From positions 62,001-126,000 of the forward strand of contig JAKLKO010000012.1 in assembly GCA_023150615.1 (NCBI GenBank): DNA of 64,000 bases, read 5' to 3'. Numbering within the stretch: the stretch's first letter is position 1; each line of letters opens with the position of its first letter. Under the pieces are notes generated by a model. It was given only the letters and a program-made list of their open reading frames with translations. It had not been told where the DNA came from and made no database searches. Shown here in pieces: positions 34,561-44,133 of this stretch. A program made the position numbers and the translations under genes. The DNA comes from Phycisphaerae bacterium. Its GTDB lineage: Bacteria > Planctomycetota > Phycisphaerae > UBA1845 > UTPLA1.

Positions 34561-37056
34561 CTATCCGCGGGACTGCGCGCGGACGATCTCACTGGCGCGG
34601 TTTGTGGTCAGGTTGAGCGCGCCGAGCGCCTGCGAGCACGCGGTGCGGATCGCGAGATTCTCCTCGTCCTTCGCGATCGCCACGATCTGCTGCACGAGTT
34701 CATCGGAGAGCTGCGAACCGAACGTCCGCGCGCTCTCCGCCAGGCAGCGGAACAGCGCGATGCGCTCCGACTCGCCGCGCTTGGTCTCGATCGCCGCGCG
34801 GGCCAGCGCGGTCTGCGACGACCCGGTGCCGACCAGCGCCAGCGCCGCGGCGGCGCGGACGTGCAACGCCTCGTTGCCGAGATCCATCGCCCGCACCAGC
34901 GCGCCTTCCGCCTTCGATACGTCGTACACGTTCGTTCGACTGACCGCGATCATCCGCAGCACCTCGGCCGCCTCCATCGCCATCGCTGCGGCCGTCTTCT
35001 CATCCAGCGGTTTCGCGCCCATCGCCCTGCCGGCCGACGAGATACGATCGCCGATCATCTTCGCAATCCGCTCCGCGTCGCCCAGCTCGAACACGTCGGC
35101 CGCGATGCTCTCCACGCCGACGTAACTCCGTGTCACGCGCGTTGTCGACGCGATGTCCTTTTCCTTGATGATGACCAAAATGGGCACGGCGGACGTGACG
35201 AAGTGGTCGCGCAGTCCGCGAACGGCCGCGTCCAGCCCCGGGCTCTTCAGATCGCTCGCGATCACGATCGCGTCGAAGCCGGGGACCTTTTTGTCCGTCG
35301 CCTCCTGCCGCGCGCGGTGATATTCCGCGTCGGCGATTACCTCGTAACCGAGGCCGCGCAGCACGGCCTGCATCTGATTTCGCGTCTGCCCGTCCGGATC
35401 GACCACCAGCGCGATCTGGCGCCCGGACTCGCTCAGGGCCTCGCCGAGCACGTGGATCACGTCGGGCGCTCCCCGGAAATCCGTCTGCGGCAGTGCCCGC
35501 CCCAGCGCCAGCGCCGCCTTGATCCGCACCAGACGGTTCGGAAACGCGAGCGATTCCACCAGCGCCTGCTGATAGTCCGCGTCGCCGATGAGACTGGCCG
35601 GACCCGCCGTTGATGCCAATGCGGCGATCGCCCCGAGCGCAACGCCGGCGTCCCGGTCACGCACCGCCCGGCCCAGTGCGAAGTGGCAGTAGATCGGACC
35701 GGCGGCCCGTGCAAAGTAGATCGAGCGCGGATAGTCGGGCGGCCGCGTACCGTCGCGCGCCGCCAACTCGTTCGGCGCCTCGGACTCGACGTCCATGCCG
35801 AGCTTCGCCTCGCGGCGGATGTTCGCCGCGATCCAGAGCGCCGTGGTCTCGACGTCCACCGGCCGCAGCTTGAGCGACGCCTCCGCGCAGCGCATCGCCA
35901 TCACGTCGTTGAAGATCGCCCGCGGTACGGCGATGTAGTCGACGTTTTGCTTCTGCTCGTCGAAGTACCAGACGTTCGCGTTGGTGAAGCGCTCGTCGGC
36001 GCGGAGTGACTCCTGGTTGTTGTAGTAATCCTCCGCGAGCTTCTGGAATAACGCGGCCGGATCGCCGCGGTCGGTCGCCCCGATGGCGCGCATCGCCTCC
36101 CGCGCCGCGGTCCGCACGTTGTTCGACTCGTGCTCCCCGCTCCGTGCCAGCCGCGCCAGGTACGGCAGCGCCTGCGCGTACCCGATCTCGCCCAGCGCCC
36201 GCACCAGGACCAGCTTCGTCACCGGGTCCTTCATCTCCAGCGCCACGACCATCGGGTTCAGGCCCGCGCGGCCGAGCATGGGCAGTAGCCCGACGATCGC
36301 TGGGTGCAGATCGCGCTGCTTCGGATCGCGCAGCGCCGCGATCAGGTGCGGCACGGCGTACTCGCCCGACGCCTTCAGATTGTTCGACGCGTGGTAGACC
36401 ACGCGCGGCGGACCACCGAGCCGCTCAATGTTGACGTTGATCTCGTACGGATCGGTCCGAAGCTTCTGCTCGCCCTCCTGGAGCTTCTTCAGAACGAGCT
36501 GCGCCGACGGACCGACCTCCGCGTTCGCGACGAGCTTGATCAGCGTCGTCGTACGCACCGGGTTGTAGCGCGAGAACTCCAGCAGCGCAACCGGGTCCGG
36601 CGCCGAGTCGATCAGCGCCTTGAAATTCGCATCCGCGTAATTGAACCGCCCGATCGCCGCGAAATGCCAACCGTCCTCCGCGAGGCGCCGCTGTCGCCGG
36701 CCGACGGTGATTTGTTCGAGCAGCGCCTTGGCCGCCTCGCCCAGTTCGTTCGACGCCACGCCCTGTTCCAGCCGCAGCGTGCCCGTCCGGTCGGCCATCA
36801 GCGCGAGGCGCAACGGCGAGAGGTTCATCTTCGCCACCTGCTCCAGGCCCTGCTGGGCGTCCGCCTTCTTGTCGCGATCGAGCGCCCGCATCGCCTCCGA
36901 CCAGATACCCCAAGCCCGCTGGTTCTGGCCCACCATGTCGTCCGTGATCTCCTGCGCGCGGCTCGGCGCAAGAATCGCGACGATGGTCGCAAGGCCCAAC
37001 ACGAACGCGATGCGCCGCGTGCGGCGAACGCCTTGACCAAGAACGCTGCTTGCCAT
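34561..37056 (-). CDS. Exported HEAT-repeat protein with internal receiver domain
   Basis: 831 residues from ATG 37056 (GAGGG at 7 bases). The N-terminus is a signal peptide (hydrophobic about 17-31, cleavage near PSRA). Residues 35-540 and 660-831 consist of HEAT-type helical repeats (for example LVLVRALGEIGYAQALPYLARL and RAAAALALVGTGSSQTALARA). Residues about 546-660 look like a response-regulator receiver: VVDPDG (Asp553, Asp555), the phospho-acceptor candidate Asp602 in IVIASDLKSPG, and Lys631 after PILVII. Receiver domains are normally cytoplasmic, so their presence behind a signal peptide is odd. If the signal acts as an uncleaved anchor facing the cytoplasm, it could still be phosphorylated. 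No partner kinase is nearby. Confidence 0.8.
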   Translation of the reverse strand: MASSVLGQGVRRTRRIAFVLGLATIVAILAPSRAQEITDDMVGQNQRAWGIWSEAMRALDRDKKADAQQGLEQVAKMNLSPLRLALMADRTGTLRLEQGVASNELGEAAKALLEQITVGRRQRRLAEDGWHFAAIGRFNYADANFKALIDSAPDPVALLEFSRYNPVRTTTLIKLVANAEVGPSAQLVLKKLQEGEQKLRTDPYEINVNIERLGGPPRVVYHASNNLKASGEYAVPHLIAALRDPKQRDLHPAIVGLLPMLGRAGLNPMVVALEMKDPVTKLVLVRALGEIGYAQALPYLARLARSGEHESNNVRTAAREAMRAIGATDRGDPAALFQKLAEDYYNNQESLRADERFTNANVWYFDEQKQNVDYIAVPRAIFNDVMAMRCAEASLKLRPVDVETTALWIAANIRREAKLGMDVESEAPNELAARDGTRPPDYPRSIYFARAAGPIYCHFALGRAVRDRDAGVALGAIAALASTAGPASLIGDADYQQALVESLAFPNRLVRIKAALALGRALPQTDFRGAPDVIHVLGEALSESGRQIALVVDPDGQTRNQMQAVLRGLGYEVIADAEYHRARQEATDKKVPGFDAIVIASDLKSPGLDAAVRGLRDHFVTSAVPILVIIKEKDIASTTRVTRSYVGVESIAADVFELGDAERIAKMIGDRISSAGRAMGAKPLDEKTAAAMAMEAAEVLRMIAVSRTNVYDVSKAEGALVRAMDLGNEALHVRAAAALALVGTGSSQTALARAAIETKRGESERIALFRCLAESARTFGSQLSDELVQQIVAIAKDEENLAIRTACSQALGALNLTTNRASEIVRAQSRG

Positions 37057-37421
37057 CGCGAAACCCTCAGTGCGTTCGAAACAGCCCTGTGCTCGATCGC
37101 GCCAAGCTCGGCCCCAGGAGCCATTCTCACGGGTGGGAGGCCGTCGCCGGTCATTTGACGGCGACGCCCGGTATGATTCCAACCGTCGTATTGTACGGGA
37201 TTTACGTCCGCCGTCAAGTCTACTTCGACCACGCCGCGACGCGGCTTGAGTCGCGTCCCGACCGGCCACTCCCGCCGAACCGCGCGGCCCGTCGTCGTTG
37301 ACGTGCCCCCCGGCGGTTAATCCTTCGCCGCAGAACTACTTGCGCCCGGCTCCGCCGCGACGCGCGGCTTCGGCCCCCTCGGGCGATCCATCGCCGCGGC
37401 GATTACCATGCCGAACCGTCC
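37057..37421. other. Divergent intergenic region
   Basis: This 365-base gap lies between the HEAT gene (minus) and glcD (plus). It holds the minus-strand promoter described separately. No clear promoter for glcD and no gene is seen. Confidence 0.5.
37190..37217 (-). promoter_or_regulatory. Sigma-70-like promoter for the HEAT/receiver gene
   Basis: On the minus strand TTGACG (37212-37217) and TACAAT (37190-37195) are 16 bases apart, the best promoter match in the window. It gives a leader of about 125 bases before ATG 37056. Confidence 0.6.
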
Positions 37422-38855
37422 GTGCGCCAGATCAACCCGCAATATCTCGATGAACTTCGCCGCGTCGTCGGACCGCAGCACGTCGCCGTCGATCCCGGCG
37501 AACGCCACACCTTCGAAAGCGACGCGTTCACGCTCGTCCGCGGCCGGCCGGACGCCGTCGTCTTCCCGGCGAGCACGGAGGAAGTCGCGGGCGTTGCGCG
37601 CATCACCGCGAAGCACGGCCTGCCGATCATCCCGCGCGGCGCGGGCACGAGCCTGGCCGGCGGCACCATTGCGATCGACGGCGGCGTCTGCGTCAGCCTG
37701 ACGCGGATGCGGCAAATCCTCGATATCAACCTCCGCGATCGCTGCGCGCGGGTGCAGGCCGGCGTCGTGAACCTCCACGTCTCGCAGGCCGTCACCGCGC
37801 AGGGCTGGCACTACGCGCCGGATCCTTCCAGCCAGATGGTGTCCACCGTCGGCGGCAACTTCGCCACGAACGCCGGCGGGCCGCACACCCTTCGCTACGG
37901 CGTCACGGCGCAGCACGTCCTCGGCGCAACGATCGTGCTGGCGGACGGCTCGATCGTCGCGCTTGGCGGGACCTATGACGATGCGCCCGGCGGCGACGTG
38001 CTTTCGCTGCTCGTCGGCAGCGAAGGCACGCTCGGCATCGCGACTGAAATCACCGTCCGGCTGACGCGCACGCCCGCCGCGATCCGCACGCAGCTCGCCA
38101 TCTTCGATTCCATTGACGATGCATCGCACGCGATCAGCGGGATCATCGCCGCGGGAATCGTCCCCGCCGCGCTCGAGATGATGGACCAGGCCACGCTCAC
38201 CGCAGTCGAACAATGGCTCCGGCTCCGATTCCCGCTCGACGCCGGCGCGGTCCTCATCATCGAAATCGACGGGCTCGAACCGGGCCTCGATCGACAGACC
38301 GATCGCATCGCCGGGCTGTGTCGTCGCCACGGCGCCCGCGACGTCCGACTCGCGCGAGACGACGCGGAGCGCGCGCAACTCTGGATGGCCCGCAAGAAGT
38401 CGTTCGGCGCGCTCGGTCGTTACGGGCTGAGCTACTGCACGCAGGACGGCGTCGTGCCGCCGAGCCGCATCCCCGAGCTCATGCGTTTCATCGCCGACGT
38501 GGGAGCGCGGCACCGACTGCGGGTCGCGACCGTCATGCACGCCGGCGATGGCAACATCCATCCCGTCCTCATGTACGACGAGAACGACCCGGCGCAGGTC
38601 CGCGCCGTCGTGGCCGCGGGGTACGAGATCCTCGACCGGTGCGTCGCGCTCGGCGGCAGTGTGACCGGCGAGCACGGAATCGGCATCGAGAAGGTCCGTC
38701 ACCTCGAGCGGATGTACGACCCGGATACGCTCGCGATGTTCGAGCGCGTCCGCCGCGCGTTCGATCCGGACCGGCGCCTCAATCCGCGCAAGGTCCTCGC
38801 CGGAGGCGCGCCGTGCGTCGAGCTGCTGCGGCCACCGAAGGGCATCCCGGCATGA
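37422..38855 (+). CDS. glcD: Glycolate oxidase subunit GlcD (FAD-binding)
   Basis: 477 residues, the usual GlcD length. The PCMH FAD-binding domain has PRGAGTSLAGG, the VGGNFATNAGG stretch and GTYDDAPGGDVLSLLVGSEGTLGIATEITV; the C-terminal domain has MHAGDGNIHP and SVTGEHGIGIEK, which hold the catalytic histidines. GlcD oxidises glycolate (or D-lactate) to the keto acid, passing electrons via GlcF. The start is GTG 37422, since the nearby ATG is out of frame. The stop overlaps glcE as ATGA. Confidence 0.93.
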   Translation: MRQINPQYLDELRRVVGPQHVAVDPGERHTFESDAFTLVRGRPDAVVFPASTEEVAGVARITAKHGLPIIPRGAGTSLAGGTIAIDGGVCVSLTRMRQILDINLRDRCARVQAGVVNLHVSQAVTAQGWHYAPDPSSQMVSTVGGNFATNAGGPHTLRYGVTAQHVLGATIVLADGSIVALGGTYDDAPGGDVLSLLVGSEGTLGIATEITVRLTRTPAAIRTQLAIFDSIDDASHAISGIIAAGIVPAALEMMDQATLTAVEQWLRLRFPLDAGAVLIIEIDGLEPGLDRQTDRIAGLCRRHGARDVRLARDDAERAQLWMARKKSFGALGRYGLSYCTQDGVVPPSRIPELMRFIADVGARHRLRVATVMHAGDGNIHPVLMYDENDPAQVRAVVAAGYEILDRCVALGGSVTGEHGIGIEKVRHLERMYDPDTLAMFERVRRAFDPDRRLNPRKVLAGGAPCVELLRPPKGIPA

Positions 38856-39931
38856 TCGAACCTCGCACGATCGATGAACTGCGGAAGGCGATTAGATCCG
38901 CCGCAGCCGACACCGCCGATCGCTCTGGCGGCGCGCCGCTCGTCATCGGCGCCGGAACGAAGTGTCGCTCGTCAGACGCGCGGCGCGCCGCGATCACGAC
39001 GCGTTCACTGACCGACATCGTCGAATACTCGCCCCCCGACCTGACGATTACCGTCCAGGCCGGCATGACCCTCGACGCGTTGCAGGCACGGCTCGCGGCG
39101 GATCACCTTCGATGGCCCGTCGATGCGCCCGGCTACGACGGACGTGCGACGGTCGGCGGCGTGTTGGCGATGAATGACTCCGGTCCGCTGCGACTCCGGA
39201 ACGGCTCACCGCGCGACAACGTCATCGGGATGTCGATCCTCCTTGCCGACGGACAGATCGTCCGCACCGGCGGCCGCGTAATGAAGAACGTCGCCGGGTA
39301 TGCGCTGCATCGCCTGCTCGTCGGCAGCCGCGGTCGGCTTGGCGTCATCGCGACGGCCTCGCTCCGGCTGCGACCGCTCGACGAGACGTTGCGACTCGCA
39401 ATCCTCCCGGCGGGCGATGCGACAATGGCCGAGCGCTGGACCGCCGCATTGATCAGCGGCCCGGTCCGCCCCGCGATGCTCGATTGGCTCCGCCCCGCGG
39501 ACGAACTGGGCGAGCGCGGCCTCGCGCTCGTCGTCGGCTTCGAGGACTGCGTCGAGGCCGTGGAGGCACAACTCGCGTTCGTTGGCACGCACGTTCCGGG
39601 CGCGCGAATCTTGAGGGACGACGAGTCCCGAGCGGTGTACCAACGCCTCCGCGAGTGGGGAACGACTCCGGATATCCGGCTCGCACTTCCCGGCTCGAAG
39701 CTCGCCGAGTTCTTCGATGCCGCGGAGCCGCTCGCCCGGCCGATGCTCGCGCACGCCGGCGGCGCGACAGTCCTCGTGCGCGACGCGACATCGGACCACG
39801 CCGGCCGCCTCGCCACGATCTCGCGCAGACTCGGCGGGGCGATCATCTGGCCGCCCGAGCCGGAGACCCCGGCCATCGCCACACTGCGCGATCGCCTCTC
39901 CCGCGCATTCGCCGGAGGCGATGTCGCATGA
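38852..39931 (+). CDS. glcE: Glycolate oxidase subunit GlcE
   Basis: 359 residues with a PCMH FAD-binding half (PLVIGAGTKCR, ATVGGVLAMNDSGPLRLRNGSPRDNVIGM, KNVAGYALHRLLVGSRGRLGVI) and a shorter C-terminal half than GlcD. Together with GlcD and GlcF it forms the membrane-linked glycolate dehydrogenase complex. ATG 38852 overlaps the glcD stop by ATGA, and the same overlap links it to glcF. Confidence 0.9.
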   Translation: MIEPRTIDELRKAIRSAAADTADRSGGAPLVIGAGTKCRSSDARRAAITTRSLTDIVEYSPPDLTITVQAGMTLDALQARLAADHLRWPVDAPGYDGRATVGGVLAMNDSGPLRLRNGSPRDNVIGMSILLADGQIVRTGGRVMKNVAGYALHRLLVGSRGRLGVIATASLRLRPLDETLRLAILPAGDATMAERWTAALISGPVRPAMLDWLRPADELGERGLALVVGFEDCVEAVEAQLAFVGTHVPGARILRDDESRAVYQRLREWGTTPDIRLALPGSKLAEFFDAAEPLARPMLAHAGGATVLVRDATSDHAGRLATISRRLGGAIIWPPEPETPAIATLRDRLSRAFAGGDVA

Positions 39932-41229
39932 CCGCGGTGCATGACCTCGACGCGCGCCTCCGTACGTGCATCCACTGCGGGCTGTGCCTCGAACACTGTC
40001 CGACGTACGTCGATCTGTGCACCGAGATGGACTCGCCGCGCGGACGCATCGTCCTGATGCGCGGATTACACGAGCGCCGCATCGAGCCGACGCCGGCCGT
40101 CGCGCAGCATCTCAACCGCTGCCTCGGATGCCGCGGTTGCGAAACGGCCTGTCCGTCCGGTGTCCGTTACGGCGAACTGCTCGAGCACTTCCGCTCCCAA
40201 TCCGGCCTGCCGGCCGAATCAACCGTCATGCCGCGGTTGATGGCCTTCGCGAACTTCTACCTCTTCCCGTACCGCCGGCGGATGCGCGCCGCGGTCGCGA
40301 TGGCCCGCGCCGTGCGCTGGCTCGGCGCATCGCACCTCGTCCGCGCGACGCCGCTCGCGCGATGGATCCCGGATTGGATGCTGCGACTCGATGCGATGCT
40401 CCCAACGACGATCGACGCCGCCGAGCCGCTGCGCCGCGAGTACCGCGCCGGTCCGCGCGATGCGCAACGCGCCCGGCTGTTCATCGGGTGCGTCGCCGAG
40501 GTCCTCCGACCGCGGACCCACCGCGCGACGATCCGCGTCCTCAATCGACACGGCTGCGACGTCGAATGCCCGCCCGCGCAGGGCTGCTGCGGCGCACTCC
40601 ACCTTCACGCCGGCCGACGCGGGGAGGCCTGCGCGCTGGCCCGCGCCAACATCGACGCGCTGCACGGCGACGCGCCCGTCATCACCAACGTCGCCGGCTG
40701 CGGCGCGATGCTTAAGCAGTACGGCGACCTCCTGGCCGACGATCCCGCCTACGCCGCCCCGGCCGCCGAGTTTGCGCGGCGTGTCCGCGACGTGTCGGAA
40801 TTCGTCGCGACGCTCGAGCCCGTGCCGCCGACGCGCGCCATGCCGATTCGCGCCGTCTACCACGACCCCTGCCACCTCGGCCACGCGCAGTCGGTCCGCA
40901 GCGCCCCCCGCGAACTGCTCCGCCGGATCCCCGGCCTGCAACTCGTCGAGCTGAACGATGGCGAGCTCTGCTGCGGCGCGGCCGGCATCTATAACCTGAC
41001 GCATCCGGACATCGCCGATCGCCTGGCCGAGGCGAAGCTCCGGCGAATCCGCGACACCCGCGCCGAACTCGTCATCACCGGCAACATCGGCTGCATGTTG
41101 CACCTCGGCGCCCGTGCCCGCCGGGACAACGCGCCGATCCGGATCGTCCACACGATGGAATTGCTCGACGAGGCGTGCGACCCGCGAACCGCGCCGCCGC
41201 CGTACAATCCGGATTCCGAGGCCCCATGA
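39928..41229 (+). CDS. glcF: Glycolate oxidase iron-sulfur subunit GlcF
   Basis: 433 residues. The N-terminus has two four-cysteine 4Fe-4S motifs, CIHCGLCLEHCP and CLGCRGCETACP. The C-terminal half has two CCG domains (CCGALHLHAG and CCGAAGIYNL), which in related proteins hold an additional cluster. It carries electrons from the flavin subunits to the quinone pool. ATG 39928 overlaps glcE, and its own stop overlaps the next gene as ATGA, so the operon is tightly coupled. Confidence 0.93.
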   Translation: MTAVHDLDARLRTCIHCGLCLEHCPTYVDLCTEMDSPRGRIVLMRGLHERRIEPTPAVAQHLNRCLGCRGCETACPSGVRYGELLEHFRSQSGLPAESTVMPRLMAFANFYLFPYRRRMRAAVAMARAVRWLGASHLVRATPLARWIPDWMLRLDAMLPTTIDAAEPLRREYRAGPRDAQRARLFIGCVAEVLRPRTHRATIRVLNRHGCDVECPPAQGCCGALHLHAGRRGEACALARANIDALHGDAPVITNVAGCGAMLKQYGDLLADDPAYAAPAAEFARRVRDVSEFVATLEPVPPTRAMPIRAVYHDPCHLGHAQSVRSAPRELLRRIPGLQLVELNDGELCCGAAGIYNLTHPDIADRLAEAKLRRIRDTRAELVITGNIGCMLHLGARARRDNAPIRIVHTMELLDEACDPRTAPPPYNPDSEAP

Positions 41230-42422
41230 CGCCCAAACATGCCCTCATCATCGCCGCCGGCGCCGCGGACGACCCGCTCGACGCCCTCGACGGCCGGACT
41301 CCGATCGAGGCCGCCGTCACGCCGACCCTCGACGAGATCGCGACAATCGGCCGGCAAGGCACCGTGCGATCGATCCCCGGCGGCTTCATTCCTGCCCGCG
41401 ACGTGGCGACGCTGACCTTGCTCGGCTGCGACGTGCGCGCGCACTATTGCGGCTTCGCGGGACTCGAAGTCGCCGCGCGCCGCCTCACGCTCGCCGAGGA
41501 CGAAGTCGCCTTCCGCTGCAACCTCGCCACCGTTCGCGAAGGTCTGCTCGTCGACCACGCCGCCGGTCACATCGGCCAGCCGGAGGCCGAGCGCCTCTTC
41601 AGCGACCTCGATCGCCACTTCGCGCCCGCCGGGCTGCGCTTCTATCCCGGACTGTCCTACCGCGGCCTCATGGTGACGCGGCACCCGTGGGCGACCGGCG
41701 TCACCTGCTCGCCGGCGCACGACGTCCTCGGCATGCGCGCCGACCGGCACCTGCCGAGCGGCCGCGGTTCGCGCGAGCTTCGGCAGATCATGGCGCGGGC
41801 CGCCGAACTCCTCGCCGATCATGAGGTCAACCGCGTCCGCGAAGATCTCAACGAAAACCCCGCAAACACGATTTGGCCGTGGGGCCAGGGCGTCCTGCCG
41901 CGCGTGCGCCGATTCCGCGAGCGCTTCGGCCTGCGCGGAGCGCTGGTCGGCGCAGCGCCGCTCATTCGCGGGATCGCCGTGCTCTACGGCTGGCCCGTCG
42001 TTCCCGTCCCGGGCGCGACGGGCGCGGCGAAAACGGACTTCGAAGCCAAGGGCCGCGCGGCCGTCGATGCGCTCGAATCCCATGACCTGGTCGTCGTGCA
42101 CGTCGAAGCGCCGGACGACGCCTCGCTGTCCGGCGACCTCGGGGCCAAGCTCCGTGCGATCGAGCAGATCGACCGGCACATCGTCGCGCCCTTGTTTCAG
42201 CGACTGCGGCGACGGGAGCGCTGGAGTTTGCTGTTTGTGCCTGACGTCGCCACGCACCTGCTGCGCCGCGCGCACACGGCTGAGCCGGTTCCGTTCGCCA
42301 TCGCCGGATCGGCGCCGCTCCGCGCCTCGGACGCGGCGCCCTTCGGCGAATCCGCGGCCCGACGCAGCGACCTGCACGTCGAACACGGGCACGATCTGCT
42401 GGAGTATTTCCTGCGGACATGA
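41226..42422 (+). CDS. Phosphoglycerate-mutase-like (ApgM family) protein, catalytic residues lost
   Basis: 398 residues with the overall archaeal-type 2,3-bisphosphoglycerate-independent mutase pattern (GRTPIEAAVTPTLDEIA, FRCNLATV, AGHIGQPEAERLF, VPGATG, HVEAPDDAS, AHTAEPVPFAIA). Several active-site positions differ from family members: the metal Asp of the opening DG is Ala11, the nucleophile Ser of GSDVA is Arg58 (ARDVA), the His of DEASH is Leu301, and the His of PDHPTP is Val341. It is therefore probably not a working mutase. ATG 41226 overlaps the glcF stop by ATGA. A non-catalytic or altered role linked to glycolate or glycerate metabolism is inferred. Confidence 0.82.
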   Translation: MTPKHALIIAAGAADDPLDALDGRTPIEAAVTPTLDEIATIGRQGTVRSIPGGFIPARDVATLTLLGCDVRAHYCGFAGLEVAARRLTLAEDEVAFRCNLATVREGLLVDHAAGHIGQPEAERLFSDLDRHFAPAGLRFYPGLSYRGLMVTRHPWATGVTCSPAHDVLGMRADRHLPSGRGSRELRQIMARAAELLADHEVNRVREDLNENPANTIWPWGQGVLPRVRRFRERFGLRGALVGAAPLIRGIAVLYGWPVVPVPGATGAAKTDFEAKGRAAVDALESHDLVVVHVEAPDDASLSGDLGAKLRAIEQIDRHIVAPLFQRLRRRERWSLLFVPDVATHLLRRAHTAEPVPFAIAGSAPLRASDAAPFGESAARRSDLHVEHGHDLLEYFLRT

Positions 42423-42470
42423 CCCGGCCCGGCCCGTACCATGTGCCGCGGACCTGCACCGGAGCAGCGC

Positions 42471-43919
42471 GTGATTCGCACCAAGATCATCGCCACCGTC
42501 GGACCCGCCTCAGCCGATCCCGCCGTCCTGCGGCGTCTGATCGACGCGGGCGTCGACGTCTTCCGGCTCAACTTCTCCCACGGGTCGCGAGACGCGCACG
42601 CCCGCGCCGTGCGTCTCATCCACGAGGCCGGCGTCGACTGCGGTCGACACATCGCGATCATGGGCGACCTCTGCGGGCCGAAAATCCGTCTGAACGCCGT
42701 GGCCGGCGGACGCGCGCGATTGAACGATGGCGCGGTCGTTCGGATCGTCCGCGGAAACGCCGACGCCACGGCCGACTGCCTGACCTCTAACTACGACGCC
42801 CTGATTGACGAGATGCTGCCCGGCCAGCGCCTGCTCATCGACGACGGAAGCGTCCGACTTCGCGTCGTCGAGAAAAACGACGCCGCGCTCGTCTGTGCCG
42901 TTGACGTCGGCGGCCACATCGCCGATCGCAAGGGCATTAACCTGCCCGACACGCAGATCCGCCGGCCGGCCCTGACCGATAAGGACCGCGATGACCTGGC
43001 CTGGGCCATCGAGCAGCGACTCGACTACGTCGCGCTGTCATTCGTGCGCCGCGGCGAGGACGTCGCCGAGGTCCGACGCATCATCGCCGCAGCCGGCGGC
43101 GACGTGCACGTCGTCGCCAAGATCGAAAAACCGCAGGCCATCGACTCGCTCGACGCCATCATCGAGGAATCCGACGTCGTGCTGGTCGCCCGCGGAGACC
43201 TCGGCGTCGAGATGGAAGTCGAACGCGTCCCGATCCTCCAGAAGACCATCGCTCGGCAATGCCGCTACGGCGCCAAGCCCATCATCGTCGCGACCCAGAT
43301 GCTTCAGAGCATGGTCCACTCGCCCGTGCCGACCCGCGCCGAGGTCAGCGACGTCGCCAACGCCATCCTCGATCACGCCGACGTCCTGATGCTCTCGGCC
43401 GAGACAGCCGTCGGGGAGTATCCGGTGGAGGCGGTCCGTATCCTGCGGCGCGTCGCCGAACAGACCGAGCGCCACCTCGAGCGCATCGCGCCCCACCTCG
43501 AAAAAGACGTCCTCGCCGCGGCGCTGCGGCTCAGTTCCGCCGTCGCGCGCGGCGCCAGCCTCGTCGCCCGCGACCTCGACGCGCAACTCGTCGCCGTCTG
43601 GTCCGACACCGGCAGCACGGTCCGGCTGCTGAGCAAGCACCGGATGGGCCAGACGATCGTCGGACTCTGTCCGACCGAGCACGTCGCGCGGCGGATGGCG
43701 ATGTACTTCGGCGTCGTCCCGCTGCTCCTGAATCGACCCGAGGCGACCGACGAGATGTTCCGCCGACTCGACGCGGAGTTGATCGCTCGGCGTCTGGCCG
43801 AACCCGGAGACCTGACCGTCGTTGTCGCCGGGACGAAGCTGAACCGACCCGGCAGCACCAACATGCTGCTGATCCACCTCGTCGGCGAATCGGACTCCGC
43901 CGCGTCGCAAACCCCGTGA
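42471..43919 (+). CDS. pyk: Pyruvate kinase
   Basis: 482 residues. It has RLNFSHG, MGDLCGPKIRL, the VARGDLGVEM metal-binding loop, ATQMLQSM and PTRAEVSDVANAI, then the allosteric C-terminal domain ending in TVVVAGTKLNRPGSTNMLLIHLV. It transfers phosphate from phosphoenolpyruvate to ADP. GTG 42471 is chosen because GGAG lies 6 bases upstream and the sequence VIRTKIIATVGPAS fits family N-termini; ATG 42441 has no ribosome site. It follows the mutase-like gene by 48 bases and is probably part of the same transcript. Confidence 0.95.
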   Translation: MIRTKIIATVGPASADPAVLRRLIDAGVDVFRLNFSHGSRDAHARAVRLIHEAGVDCGRHIAIMGDLCGPKIRLNAVAGGRARLNDGAVVRIVRGNADATADCLTSNYDALIDEMLPGQRLLIDDGSVRLRVVEKNDAALVCAVDVGGHIADRKGINLPDTQIRRPALTDKDRDDLAWAIEQRLDYVALSFVRRGEDVAEVRRIIAAAGGDVHVVAKIEKPQAIDSLDAIIEESDVVLVARGDLGVEMEVERVPILQKTIARQCRYGAKPIIVATQMLQSMVHSPVPTRAEVSDVANAILDHADVLMLSAETAVGEYPVEAVRILRRVAEQTERHLERIAPHLEKDVLAAALRLSSAVARGASLVARDLDAQLVAVWSDTGSTVRLLSKHRMGQTIVGLCPTEHVARRMAMYFGVVPLLLNRPEATDEMFRRLDAELIARRLAEPGDLTVVVAGTKLNRPGSTNMLLIHLVGESDSAASQTP

Positions 43920-44133
43920 TTCACCCGCGAAGCGCTTCGGTGTGACCCGGTGCTGAGACGCGCGCCTATAACTGGTTGACATCAAAACACTTGCGCGCTG
44001 ACACCGGCTCGGTGTGGCGCGCCCGACTCTGACCAGTACCGCGCGTTCGGGCCGCGTTCGAAATCCGCGGCCCCGCAATGCGTTATGCTATTAGCGCAGC
44101 GAGCCGAGTCTGCGATCTACGAGGTGCGGACGA

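Noticed and set aside
43928-43939. Perfect palindrome CGAAGCGCTTCG after pyk
   Set aside because: The hairpin would have only a four-base stem with a normal loop and no T tract, too weak for a terminator call.
43976-44004. TTGACA upstream of the prepilin gene at 44134
   Set aside because: No -10-like hexamer is found 16-18 bases downstream.
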